A stretch of DNA of 64,000 bases from assembly GCF_014217565.1 (NCBI RefSeq), contig NZ_CP043661.1, forward strand, positions 992,001-1,056,000. The letters are read 5' to 3'. Shown here one piece after another: positions 25,493 to 34,040 of this stretch; position 1 is the stretch's first letter, and every line of letters begins with the position of its first letter. This DNA is from Kribbella qitaiheensis. Lineage in GTDB: Bacteria > Actinomycetota > Actinomycetes > Propionibacteriales > Kribbellaceae. A model generated the notes under the pieces. It saw only the letters and a program-made list of their open reading frames with translations. It searched no databases and was not told where the DNA came from. The position numbers were made by a program, and so were the translations under genes.

Positions 25493-27952
25493 ATGCCGAG
25501 CCTTACCGTCGACGGCGCCCGTACCCGGGCCGCCTCGCTCACCGTCCACTCGTACGACGTCGATCTCGACCTGACCCGCGGAGACCGCACCTTCGGCTCC
25601 ACCACCAGGATCGTGTTCTCGGCCACCAGCCAGTCCAGTTTCCTGGACGTCAAACCCGATGAACTGACGTCGGTGACGCTGAACGGCGAGGCAGTCGACG
25701 TGGCCGGGCTGAGTGACGGACGGCTCGCACTGACCGGCCTGATCGCGGAGAACGAACTCGTCGTCGTCGCCTCGATGCTCTACTCCAACGACGGCGAGGG
25801 CCTGCACCGCAGCGTCGACGCCGCGGACGGTCTCACCTACCTCTACGCGATGTCTTTCCTCGACGCCGCCCCCCGGATCTACGCCTGCTTCGACCAGCCC
25901 GACCTGAAGGCGCCGTACAAGGTCAAGGTGACCGCGCCGCCGGAGTGGATCGTGCTCGGCAACGGTGCCGCCACCCAGGTCTCCCCAGGCCGGTGGGAAC
26001 TGGCCGAGACCAAGCCGCTGTCGACGTACTTCGTGACGCTGGTCGCTGGGCCGTACCACCAGATCCTCGACTCCCACGACGGCATCCCGCTCGGGCTGGT
26101 GTCACGGCAGTCCCTCGGGGAGGCGCTGGACCGCGAGGCCGAGGACCTCTTCACCGTTACCAAGCAGGCCTTCGACGAGTTCCACCGGCTGTTCGGCTAC
26201 CGGTACCCGTTCGGTGAGTACCACCAGGCCTTCGTGCCGGAGTTCAACGCCGGCGCGATGGAGAACCCGGGCTGCGTGACGTTCCGCGACGCGATGGTGT
26301 TCCGCTCGGCGGTGACGGACGGCGAGCGCAGCAGCCGCGCCCGAACGGTCGTCCACGAGATGGCGCACCAGTGGTTCGGCGACACCGTCACCATGCAGTG
26401 GTGGAACGACCTGTGGCTGAACGAGTCGTTCGCGGAGTACATGGCCCACCGGGTCTCGACCGCCGCGACGAAGTACACCGACAACTGGATCGACTTCGCC
26501 TTCATCCGCAAGTGGTGGGGCTTGCAGGCCGACCAGCGCTCGTCGACGCACCCGGTCGCGGCCGACGCGGTCAAGGACGCGCTCGCGTCGCTGGACGACT
26601 TCGACGGCATCTCGTACGCGAAGGGCGCCGCCGTGCTGAAGCAGCTCGCGGCCTACCTGGGTGACGACGTCTTCCTGGCCGGCGTTCGCGCGCACATCAA
26701 CGCCAACGAGTTCGGCAACGCGACCTTCGCCGACCTGGTCGAGAAGTGGACCGAGGCCGGCGCGGTCGGCCTCGAGGCCTGGGCCCAGAACTGGCTCCGT
26801 ACTCCGGGCGTCGACACCATCAGCGCCGAGCGGACCGCGACCGGGGTGAAGCTGCGCCGGATCGCACCGGCCGCCAGTCCCGCGAACCGCCCGCACAAGC
26901 TGACCGTCGGCGGCTACGACGAGAACGGCCGAGGCATCTCGGTGCCGGTGCTGCTGGACGCCGATGAGGTCGAGGTCGAGCTGGACCCGTCGATCGCCGT
27001 GATCGTGCCCGACGCGGCCGACGACACCTGGGCCAAGATCCGGCTCGACGCCGACAGCCTCGGCCGACTGACCGCGGTCATGCCCAAGATCGAGGACGGC
27101 GTGACCCGGGCGGTCATCCTGAACAGTCTCCGTGACGCGATCGCGGACGCCGAGCTCGACCCGCGACTCGGCTTCGACGTTGTGCTCGCGGCGCTCCCCC
27201 AAGAGGACAGCGACATCGCTGTCACAACGATGGTCAACTGGGCGCTGTTCCGGCTGCTGGGCGGCTACCTCCCGTACGGGCCGCACCGTGGACAGCTGGC
27301 CGAGGTCCTCGCGGCTCGGGTCGGGTCGACTCCCGCCGGGAGCAGCCTGCAGCTCTCCGTGGTCCGCGGCCTGGTGCGGGTCTCGGCCGACGCGGACCAG
27401 CTGAAGGGCTGGCTCGCGGGCACCGGCGTACCGGACGGTCTTGCCGTGGACGCCGAGCTGCGCTGGGACGTCACGCAGCAGCTGGCCCGGCTCGGTGCGA
27501 TCGGCGACGCGGAGATCGACGCCGAGCTCGAGCGCGACCACTCCTCCGAAGGACAGGTGCACGCCACCGAGTGCCGGGCAGCCCTCCCGACGCCCGAGGC
27601 GAAGGAACGCGCCTGGGAGCTGATCGCGACCGACGCGGACGTGGCCAACTACGACCTGTACGCCGCCAGCACGGGCTTCTGGCACCCGAGTCAGGCCGAC
27701 GTCACCGCGCCGTACGTCGAGCGGTACTTCGCCGAGATCGCCGGGACCGAGAAGCTTCGCTCCGGCTGGGTCGTCGCCCGCAGCGCCGGCCTGGCGTTCC
27801 CGCGGTACGCGATCGAGGAGCGGGTGGTCCGGCTGGCCGAGGACCTGGCAGCGGACGAGTCGGTGGCGGCCGGCATCCGGCGGGCCGTCGGCGACGAAGC
27901 GGACGACCTCAAGCGCGCGCTTGCCGTCCGGTTGGCGTACCCGTTCGACTGA
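25493..27952 (+). CDS. pepN: Aminopeptidase N (M1 zinc metallopeptidase)
   Basis: The 819-residue enzyme has the exopeptidase motif GAMEN at 254-258, the zinc site HEMAH at 288-292 with the third ligand Glu in NESFAEY near 311, and a large ERAP1-like helical C-terminal domain. It removes N-terminal residues from peptides in the cytoplasm. ATG 25493 matches the usual N-terminus (SLTVHSYDVDLDLTRG); the longer open frame upstream overlaps the divergent gene. It stands alone, with a 188-bp gap before sepH. Confidence 0.92.
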   Translation: MPSLTVDGARTRAASLTVHSYDVDLDLTRGDRTFGSTTRIVFSATSQSSFLDVKPDELTSVTLNGEAVDVAGLSDGRLALTGLIAENELVVVASMLYSNDGEGLHRSVDAADGLTYLYAMSFLDAAPRIYACFDQPDLKAPYKVKVTAPPEWIVLGNGAATQVSPGRWELAETKPLSTYFVTLVAGPYHQILDSHDGIPLGLVSRQSLGEALDREAEDLFTVTKQAFDEFHRLFGYRYPFGEYHQAFVPEFNAGAMENPGCVTFRDAMVFRSAVTDGERSSRARTVVHEMAHQWFGDTVTMQWWNDLWLNESFAEYMAHRVSTAATKYTDNWIDFAFIRKWWGLQADQRSSTHPVAADAVKDALASLDDFDGISYAKGAAVLKQLAAYLGDDVFLAGVRAHINANEFGNATFADLVEKWTEAGAVGLEAWAQNWLRTPGVDTISAERTATGVKLRRIAPAASPANRPHKLTVGGYDENGRGISVPVLLDADEVEVELDPSIAVIVPDAADDTWAKIRLDADSLGRLTAVMPKIEDGVTRAVILNSLRDAIADAELDPRLGFDVVLAALPQEDSDIAVTTMVNWALFRLLGGYLPYGPHRGQLAEVLAARVGSTPAGSSLQLSVVRGLVRVSADADQLKGWLAGTGVPDGLAVDAELRWDVTQQLARLGAIGDAEIDAELERDHSSEGQVHATECRAALPTPEAKERAWELIATDADVANYDLYAASTGFWHPSQADVTAPYVERYFAEIAGTEKLRSGWVVARSAGLAFPRYAIEERVVRLAEDLAADESVAAGIRRAVGDEADDLKRALAVRLAYPFD

Positions 27953-28140
27953 CCGCGGTGTCACGGTCACCCGGGGTTGTGGCTAGTGTGACTGGTGTGA
28001 CGACAGGGGCCCTTCTGAGCAGGCAAGATAGGGCTTTGTGACATAACCTCCACAATGACCGGCGGGCACGGCGCGCCGGTCTTGGTGGAGGCGTACGTAT
28101 CGGGAGAGACTGTCAAGAACCGCACAGGAGAACACAGGCA

Positions 28141-29847
28141 ATGCGCGAGGCGAGGCTCGTTGGGCTGAGCCAGGATGGCAAGACGCTCATCCTGGCCGTG
28201 GCCGAGACGGGTGAGGAGTTCGCCGTACCGGTCGACGACCGGTTGCGTGCGGCCCTGCGCGGCGACCGTGCCCGACTCGGCCAGCTGGAGATTCAAATGG
28301 AGAGCGCGCTCCGCCCACGAGACATCCAGGCTCGGATCCGAGCCGGTGAAAGTCCCGAGGCGGTCGCCGCCGTCGCGCAGATGCCGATGGAACGGGTGAT
28401 GGCTTTCGCCGGCCCGGTCCTGGCCGAGCGCGATCACGTCGCGAGCCTTGCCCAGCGCGCCTCCGTCCGGCGCCGTGGTGGCGGCGACGCCCCGACCCGC
28501 AACCTCGGCGCCTGGGTGACCGAACGACTACGGATCCGCGGCGTCGACCCGGCCTCGGCCGAGTGGGACGCCTGGCGTCGCGACGACGGCCGCTGGGCCG
28601 TCCGCGTCTCGTACTTCGTCGACCCGAGCGCGGATGACCCGGGCGACGAGAAGATCGCGATGTTCGCCTACGACGCGCCTGGACGGTATGCAGTCCCGGA
28701 CGACGACGAGGCTCGCTGGCTGGTCGGCGAGCAGGCCCAGGTGATCGCGCCGCAGCCGACTTCCGAGCGACGGCTGACCGCGGTCGCCGACTTCGACCTG
28801 AGCATCGCGCCGGACCACGGCGCCGACAGCTACGAGGCCGGCTTCGAGGACACCATCAGCCTCCCCCGCGGCCGGGCACACCAGTCGGACCGGGACGCCA
28901 ACCGCGACACCGGCCGGGGATTCGGCAGGGATCACGCTCCCGACTACGGACACGAGCCCGGCCGTGAGTTCAACCGTGGCCCCGGTCGGGACGCCGGCCG
29001 CGACGTCGCGCGAGATGGATCGCGTGATAGTTCGCGTGGCTCCGGGATGCCCGGTGAAGACGACCGCGGTCCGCGACGAGTGCACTCGGTGCCGAGCCAG
29101 GACGAAGAGCCGACACTGATCAACGTCCCGATCGAGCAGCCGCCAAGCGTGCGCCCCGCAGTACGGGCAGTCGAGCGCCCGACACAACCGCCGCTCGAGA
29201 CCGCCCCGCCGGCCCCGCTGGAAGAGCGCGCAGCCGCCCCCGAAAACCGCTTCACCGAACGCCGAATCGCACCAGCGACACCGCCCACCCCAGAGCGCCC
29301 AACCTCAGCCCCTCAACAGCGCCAGACATCGCAACCTCCGGCCCAGGAGCGTTCCACTCAGGAGCGTCCGACGCAGGAGCGTTCGGCCCAGCAAGCTCCC
29401 GCCCAGGGGCGTCCAGCCCAGGAGCGTTCAGCTCAGCAAACTCCGGCTCACGAGCGTTCCAACGAGGAGCGTTCGACCCAGGGTCGTTCAGTTCAGGGTC
29501 GTTCAGTTCAGGAGCAGCAGGCCGAGGAACGTCCGGCTGATTCGGCTGCCGAAGAGCGCCGGTCCGCACCGCGTCCGGCCGATCCCCGGCCAGCACGCCC
29601 CGGCGACCCACGGCAGGCACGACCTGGCGACCCCCGCGAGATGGCAGCGAGGGCAGCCGGAGCAGCCCCCGCCCAGCCCGACGAGGCGCGCCCCGAGGAG
29701 CCCCGTCCAACTGAGCCTGCACCTGTCGCGGCCCAGACCGACCAGCCCGCCGAGGCCGAACCGAAGAAGAAGCCCGCCAAGCGCGCCTCGAAGCGAGCCA
29801 GCGTCCCAAGCTGGGACGAAATCATGTTCGGCAAAAAAGCCGACTAA
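28141..29847 (+). CDS. sepH: Septation protein SepH
   Basis: The N-terminal DUF3071 domain (about 1-130; MREARLVGLSQDGKTLILAV, RPRDIQARIRAGESPEAVA, the HTH-like core) is diagnostic of SepH, which binds FtsZ and promotes Z-ring assembly in actinobacteria. The remaining 440 residues are disordered: an Arg/Asp/Gly-rich stretch with GRD-type repeats, then tandem QERS/QERP-like repeats (about 400-460), and a basic end KKKPAKRASKRASVPSWDEI, conserved in the family. AGGAG lies 10 nt upstream of the ATG. Repeat length may vary between strains. Confidence 0.9.
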   Translation: MREARLVGLSQDGKTLILAVAETGEEFAVPVDDRLRAALRGDRARLGQLEIQMESALRPRDIQARIRAGESPEAVAAVAQMPMERVMAFAGPVLAERDHVASLAQRASVRRRGGGDAPTRNLGAWVTERLRIRGVDPASAEWDAWRRDDGRWAVRVSYFVDPSADDPGDEKIAMFAYDAPGRYAVPDDDEARWLVGEQAQVIAPQPTSERRLTAVADFDLSIAPDHGADSYEAGFEDTISLPRGRAHQSDRDANRDTGRGFGRDHAPDYGHEPGREFNRGPGRDAGRDVARDGSRDSSRGSGMPGEDDRGPRRVHSVPSQDEEPTLINVPIEQPPSVRPAVRAVERPTQPPLETAPPAPLEERAAAPENRFTERRIAPATPPTPERPTSAPQQRQTSQPPAQERSTQERPTQERSAQQAPAQGRPAQERSAQQTPAHERSNEERSTQGRSVQGRSVQEQQAEERPADSAAEERRSAPRPADPRPARPGDPRQARPGDPREMAARAAGAAPAQPDEARPEEPRPTEPAPVAAQTDQPAEAEPKKKPAKRASKRASVPSWDEIMFGKKAD

Positions 29848-29854
29848 AGGCAGG

Positions 29855-29875
29855 TTGATCAGCTGAGCTGATCAA
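29855..29875. terminator. 21-bp palindrome after sepH
   Basis: TTGATCAGCT-G-AGCTGATCAA is a perfect inverted repeat with 10-bp arms and a 1-nt centre, 7 nt past the sepH stop. It could be part of a terminator or a protein-binding site; the nearly zero loop disfavours a simple RNA hairpin. Confidence 0.45.
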
Positions 29876-29895
29876 GGAACTTGTGCAGTCCGAAG

Positions 29896-29920
29896 AGCCC
29901 GGCGAAACCCGCGCCGGGCT
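29896..29920. terminator. GC-rich hairpin between sepH and convergent glyoxalase
   Basis: AGCCCGGCG (29896-29904) and CGCCGGGCT (29912-29920) form a 9-bp stem with a 7-nt loop. Located between convergent genes, it is a good candidate bidirectional terminator. No T tract follows. Confidence 0.55.
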
Positions 29921-29979
29921 GGTCGAACTGTCTGCAGGTGCTCCTGCTTGAACTACCTGACAAGGCACACTCGCGTGGG

Positions 29980-30366
29980 TTAGGTGAGGCGGGTGGCGAG
30001 GATGCAGAACTCGTTGCCTTCTGGGTCGGTGAGGGTGACCCAGCTGACGTCACCCTGGCCGACGTCGGCGTGGTGGGCACCTAGGTCCAAGACGCGGCTG
30101 ACCTCTTCGGACTGGTCTCTGTCGGTTGGGTTGAGGTCGAGGTGCAGCCTGTTCTTGATGGTCTTGCCCTCGGGCACGTGAGCGAAGGCCAACGTCGGCG
30201 GCACCGGCCCGGGGCGGGTTCTGCCCTCGGGCGCCAGCGGGGAACGAATGGAGACGTAGTCCTCGTCCTCTTCCTCCACCTCGTAGTCGAGGACCGCACA
30301 CCAGAACCGGGCCAGAGCACCAGGATCGGCACAGTCGATCGCAAGCTCGGTGAACTTGCTGGCCAT
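29980..30366 (-). CDS. Glyoxalase/VOC-family protein
   Basis: The 128-residue single-module protein begins MASKFTELAIDCADPGALARF, then WVTLTDPEGNEFCIL near the end, with NRLHLDLNP in the middle: the usual glyoxalase-like module. ATG 30366 is chosen because GGGAGG precedes it; the open frame extends upstream without support. Function unknown beyond fold. Convergent with sepH. Confidence 0.8.
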   Translation of the reverse strand: MASKFTELAIDCADPGALARFWCAVLDYEVEEEDEDYVSIRSPLAPEGRTRPGPVPPTLAFAHVPEGKTIKNRLHLDLNPTDRDQSEEVSRVLDLGAHHADVGQGDVSWVTLTDPEGNEFCILATRLT

Positions 30367-30742
30367 GTCAGCACCTCCCAATCTGCACCGGAACCCAAAC
30401 GCTATCCGCCCCGACGCGAGCCAGGCGAGCCAATTCAGATTGACCGTGATCAGCACGGATGACCGTGTGGCAGGAGGACGGTGTCGGTCGCCTGGTTGAC
30501 CAGGCCGCGCCGGTGTCTGCTGGAACAAGCCGGGGTTTGCTGGAACAAGCCGGGATTGGGATGTCTGCGGGCCGAACAGGCAGCGGCTCGCTGGCCCCGC
30601 AGTACTGGATCGGCGCGGATTTCGCGGATCGCGTGCAGGTGGTGCTGGGACAAAGCGATCGCCGTCGGGGCAGCGCGATGGCTGGTGCGGACGGGTGTCT
30701 CAGATGGCGGGCGGTGTTTGGATGGTTGCGGAGGGGTCTGCC
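30367..30742. other. Non-coding leader region with a 20-bp tandem repeat
   Basis: No convincing gene is present. TGCTGGAACAAGCCGGG occurs twice in tandem, at 30518-30534 and 30538-30554 (period 20). A plus-strand open frame of 95 codons (30459-30746) crosses the region but has no family resemblance. The stretch probably holds the promoters of the divergent glyoxalase gene and of the polycysteine leader at its right end. Confidence 0.4.
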
Positions 30743-30790
30743 ATGATCTTCCGCATGCGTATCTCGCTGTGTTGCTGTTGTTGTCGCTGA
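30743..30790 (+). CDS. Polycysteine leader peptide MIFRMRISLCCCCCR
   Basis: This 15-codon frame (or 11 codons from the inner ATG 30755) has five consecutive cysteine codons, TGT TGC TGT TGT TGT, one codon before the stop codon's preceding Arg. GGAGGGG lies 6 nt before the first ATG, so translation is well supported. Polycysteine upstream ORFs are known in actinobacteria (studied in mycobacteria) as cysteine-responsive attenuators of sulphur-related operons: ribosome stalling when cysteinyl-tRNA is scarce alters downstream RNA structure. A GC-rich hairpin starts immediately after the stop. The regulated gene would be the unknown one at 30873. Confidence 0.72.
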   Translation: MIFRMRISLCCCCCR

Positions 30791-30812
30791 CGCGCGCCGT
30801 CTGAGGCGCGCG
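30791..30812 (+). terminator. Attenuator-like hairpin directly after the polycysteine leader
   Basis: CGCGCGCC (30791-30798) and GGCGCGCG (30805-30812) form a perfect 8-bp stem with a 6-nt loop, starting on the base after the leader stop codon. A ribosome at the Cys codons would cover its base. The next ~55 nt are C-rich and G-poor, a composition suited to Rho-dependent termination. The mechanism is inferred. Confidence 0.6.
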
Positions 30813-30872
30813 AGGCCCTGCCCTTTCCCCAGGCCCGCCCGCCGACACCAGCACCCACAGGATCTCTTCTTC

Positions 30873-31274
30873 ATGAATCTCCAGGCTTTCGCTGATCTCC
30901 TCGCGTCCAACGGACTCCGCCTGCTGCCAGGCTCGGTCGCGGTACCGGTCGACGTGCTCGTGCAGTTGCCGGACGCGACGATCGTCCGCTTCGCCGCCCG
31001 CGGTACGACGCTCCGGCTGCGGCACTACGCCCCCGAGGCGCTCACCTCGGTCGTGATCGCAGCCGAGTGCGGCTGCGGTGACCATCACCCGCAGACCGGA
31101 CCCAACCGCGTCACCCTCAGCGCGTACGCCGTTCCGCTAGCCGAACGCGTCCTCGACGGCGAACTCCTCTTCGGCTGGACCCGCCACGAGGCCGGCTCCC
31201 TGCGCCTCGCCGACGCAGCCGCCCACTTCTTCACCCTCCTCCCCACCAGCCGCACTCTCGTCGGCGTCGCCTGA
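30873..31274 (+). CDS. Small protein of unknown function behind the polycysteine leader
   Basis: The 133-residue protein MNLQAFADLLASNGLRLLPG... matches no family I recognise. It contains a CGCGDHH cluster near residue 70 (the only cysteines), which could bind metal, and otherwise alternates beta-like hydrophobic segments (VVIAAECGC, VTLSAYAVPL). The start ATG has only a weak AGGA about 12 nt upstream, so expression may depend on RNA rearrangement by the leader. Downstream lies a transposase remnant, so any further genes of the operon may have been lost. Confidence 0.6.
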   Translation: MNLQAFADLLASNGLRLLPGSVAVPVDVLVQLPDATIVRFAARGTTLRLRHYAPEALTSVVIAAECGCGDHHPQTGPNRVTLSAYAVPLAERVLDGELLFGWTRHEAGSLRLADAAAHFFTLLPTSRTLVGVA

Positions 31275-31925
31275 GCAGTTCCCCGGCCGGGACGGCACGC
31301 CTGGCTCAAGCCGACAACTGTGTGTGGACCAGCGGCTTCGCCCGGCTCTCCTACGGGCAGGCCCGCGCTGCTGGATGAGCACACCGCGGTGCGCGGGGCC
31401 GGCACCGGATCGGCCTGCCTGCCTGCACGAGTAGGGGCTTGATACTGGTGGGCTGTCGTAGCCGTCCAGCTGATTCGCCGCAACAACGCCACCGGCGAGC
31501 TCGCCTACTACCGCTGCTGGTCACCGGCACCGCTGCCGCTGCGTGAACTGGTCCGCGTCGCCGGCCGCCGCTGGACGGTCGAGGAATCGTTCCAGGCGAG
31601 CAAGCCCCTCACCGGGCTCGACCAGCACCAGGTCCGCCGCTGGGACAGCTGGCACCGCTGGACCATCCTCGCGATGCTCGCCTACGCCTTCCTCACCGCG
31701 ACCGAACGAGCCGAAACCACTACACCACCAGACCTGATTGCACTGACCTGCAACGAGATCCACCGCCTGTTCAACACACTCATCGTCGAGCCGATACAAG
31801 ACCTGCGACACCGGCTGCACTGGTCGACCAGGAGACGCCGACACCAACACCGCGCCCGAACCAGCCACTACCAGCGCCGACAAGCCACCCCGACCAAAGA
31901 TCACGAACTACGGCTGCCGTACTAA
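31275..31925 (+). mobile_element. IS701/IS4-like transposase, C-terminal remnant
   Basis: From 31443 the frame reads WWAVVAVQLIRRNNATGELA, then RWTVEESFQASKPLTGLDQH and QVRRWDSWHRWTILAMLAYA: the C-terminal part of an IS701-type DDE transposase, including the conserved catalytic Glu (VEESFQ). A stop precedes it at 31440, and the segment from 31275 to there may hold a degraded upstream part in another frame. The N-terminal DDE residues are missing and no terminal inverted repeats were found, so the element is dead. Confidence 0.7.
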
Positions 31926-32003
31926 CCCGGCGCATTGAGGAGTGGAGACGGCCGCGATCTCGACGAACACCACCGGACGCTTGGAAGGTGTGCTGCCGGG
32001 CTG

Positions 32004-32552
32004 TCAAAGGAGCAGTCGGGCCGTCGCCTTGGCGGTTTGGGCGGCGTGGCGGTCGTGGTCGAGGTGGGCAGCGGTCACGGCGCCGTCGATGAGCTGGACG
32101 AGCGCGGCGGCCAGAGCGGGCTCCGCGCGAGCCTCGAGGAGGCTGGGAAACAGGCCCTGGAGCCAGGCGCGGTGGTAGGCAATGGTCTGCCGGATGCCTT
32201 CGTGGTGAGGGTATTCGGCGGCGGCGTTGATGAAGGGGCAGCCTCGGTAGTGCGGCGCCGACAGTTGTTCGTGGAACACGTCGAACACTGCCAGGGCTCG
32301 ATCTGTGGGGTCTTCGGCGCTGGAGCGGGCTGCGGCTTCGACGTGGGCCCGCCAGGTGTCGGTGCGGCGTCGTAGGTAGGCCTCGACAAGGTCCTCCTTG
32401 GTGCGGTAATGCACGTACATCGTGGATTTCGACACGCCGCTGTCGGCGATCACCCGGTCGATGCCCACCGCCCGGATGCCTTCGGCGTAGAACAGCAAGT
32501 CGGCCGTGTCCAGTAGACGTTCCCAGACCGGCGGTACCCCTGTCTTCCTCAT
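32004..32552 (-). CDS. TetR-family transcriptional regulator
   Basis: The 182-residue protein has the TetR HTH (LLDTADLLFYAEGIRAVGID, then RVIADSGVSKSTMYVHYRTK) and a helical C-terminal ligand domain with FINAAAEYPH, common in regulators of quinone or lipophilic-toxin response. ATG 32552 is chosen; an upstream in-frame start would overlap the operator. It is divergent from an AhpD-like gene, with two matching palindromic operators between them, so it is expected to repress both. Confidence 0.87.
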   Translation of the reverse strand: MRKTGVPPVWERLLDTADLLFYAEGIRAVGIDRVIADSGVSKSTMYVHYRTKEDLVEAYLRRRTDTWRAHVEAAARSSAEDPTDRALAVFDVFHEQLSAPHYRGCPFINAAAEYPHHEGIRQTIAYHRAWLQGLFPSLLEARAEPALAAALVQLIDGAVTAAHLDHDRHAAQTAKATARLLL

Positions 32553-32568
32553 GTTCCCCAGTATCGAA

Positions 32569-32640
32569 CGAACAGTTCTGTTTGACAACTCTGGACAGCG
32601 GGATCTACGGTCCCATCAATCGAACGAACAGTTCTGTTCG
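32569..32640. promoter_or_regulatory. Twin TetR operators in the divergent promoter
   Basis: CGAACAGTTCTGTTCG at 32625-32640 is a perfect palindrome (7-bp arms, 2-nt centre); 32569-32584 is the same with one mismatch. The flanking bases TCGAACGAACAGTTCTGTT are shared by both (32564-32582 and 32620-32638), with centres 56 bp apart. They flank the start points of the TetR and AhpD-like genes. Confidence 0.72.
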
Positions 32641-32663
32641 CTCTGTCCGAGAGGTGACCTTTG

Positions 32664-33218
32664 ATGACCCGTGTGAACCTGATCGACCCAGCTACTGCAA
32701 CCGGAGCAGCCGCCGACCAATTGGCGGCGACGAAGCAGACCATGGGCGTGGTCCCCAACATGGCCAAGGCCCTGGCGAACAGCCCCGCCTCGCTCCGGGG
32801 ATTCCTCGGCCTGTTCGGTGCGCTGAAGGAAGGCGTGCTGCGTGCCGCAGACCAGGAACGGATCGCGCTCGCGGTGGCGGAGTTGAACGGCTGCTCCTAC
32901 TGCCTGTCGGCGCACACCATGGTGTCCCGCAACGTGGCGAAGCTCCCGGAAGAGGAGATCGACGCCGCCCGGCGTGGCGAGAGCGCCGACCCGAAGTCCG
33001 CAGCGATTCTACGCCTGACCGTGGCCATCACCCAGGATCGCGGCCACGTCAGCGAGGACGACTTCGCCCACGCCCGCAGTGCGGGCCTCAGCGACGAGGA
33101 GATAATCGAGGTCGTCGCGAACGTCGTCCGCAACATCTTCACCAACTACGTCAACGAGGCCCTCGCCGTCGACATTGAATGGCCCCTCGTCACTCCCTAC
33201 GCACGTACTGCTGTGTAA
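32664..33218 (+). CDS. AhpD-like alkylhydroperoxidase / carboxymuconolactone decarboxylase-family protein
   Basis: The 184-residue all-helical protein has the CMD/AhpD active site ELNGCSYCLSAHTMVSRN: a CxxC pair with the downstream His acting in proton relay. Peroxidase-related enzymes of this type reduce peroxides with a thiol partner. ATG 32664 (the frame opens one codon earlier with TTG). Divergent TetR regulator and twin operators suggest induction by a small molecule or oxidant. Confidence 0.85.
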   Translation: MTRVNLIDPATATGAAADQLAATKQTMGVVPNMAKALANSPASLRGFLGLFGALKEGVLRAADQERIALAVAELNGCSYCLSAHTMVSRNVAKLPEEEIDAARRGESADPKSAAILRLTVAITQDRGHVSEDDFAHARSAGLSDEEIIEVVANVVRNIFTNYVNEALAVDIEWPLVTPYARTAV

Positions 33219-33442
33219 ACCGCTCCTGGACGGTTGCCTCCGGCCCGATCCCGTCTGCAGGCGGCGCTCTTGGCTACGTGCAAAGATGACCCTCGTCTAC
33301 CCATCACCCGAGTCGCGAACTATCTAAGGGTTGTTGAGAAGCGATCGTTTTCAACACCCCTGCAGCTTGAAGGGTCGATGTCGATCTCCCCGGAGTCGAG
33401 GTACCGTAGAACGCTGTCACCAGCGGCGAACAGCCGTGCGCC

Positions 33443-33660
33443 TTACCTGGGGCTGATGTTGTTGAGGCCGGTGAGCGCGCGGACTGCTGCGAATCCGTCG
33501 TCGGTCCCGGGCCAGTGTTGCTGTACTGCGGGTAGTCCGGCACGGCGTACGAGCTGCGCAGTACTGCGGCCACGATAATCGCGTGGTCGGCGTAGCCGAG
33601 GCCGGGAACGAAGTCGGGGTCAGGTCGAACAGCGTCGCGAGGTAGGCCGGAGTAGCGCGA
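33443..33660 (-). pseudogene. DUF1232 (YkvA-like) membrane protein, broken by several frameshifts
   Basis: Read on the minus strand, pieces in three frames rebuild a DUF1232 protein: LAYLATLFDLTP, then DFVPGLGYADHAIIVAAVLR, then VRRAGLPAVQQHWPGTDDGF AAVRALTGL and a TAA at 33443-33445. DUF1232 proteins normally read DLIPDFIPVLGYADD in one frame. At least two, probably three, frame changes separate the parts, so the gene is dead. The rest of 33219-34040 holds no recognisable gene. Confidence 0.6.
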
Positions 33661-34040
33661 TCCGACGGGCCGCCCGGACAGGATCCAGAACCGGGCGCTT
33701 GTCGTTTGGGTCCGCGTGCCCGTTGATCATGCGGCAAGGTCCGTTGACCGGGCAGTTCGCGGGCGATCCATCATCGGGGAACGTTGTGCCGCGCGGTTGC
33801 ACCCCGGTGAATCGCGAGGGGGTCCCTTCAGCGGGCAGCGGCAGAGTTGTCAACGACAGGAGTCCGTTGTTGACATTGCTTCACGACCGTTAGCAGGATG
33901 GGGTTTGGCGTCGGCCGACGCCCAGCCTCTGAGGACCTGCCCCAGCGGGGTCGTTGAGATGGCGAAGGGGAATCCGCCCTCAAGGTCAACTGTTCGTGTC
34001 CAGGCCTGTATCGAGTGTCGCGTCGCTGGGGGGCGAGGAC

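Noticed and set aside
26102-27970. 622-codon minus-strand open frame opposite aminopeptidase N
   Set aside because: No motif, no start signal; complete shadow of pepN.
30459-30746. 95-codon plus-strand open frame before the polycysteine leader
   Set aside because: No family resemblance, contains the tandem repeat, and overlaps the leader start; treated as non-coding.
33848-33875. TGTCAAC/GTTGACA inverted repeat with a TTGACA
   Set aside because: No convincing -10 box at 16-18 bp and no gene start at a fitting distance.
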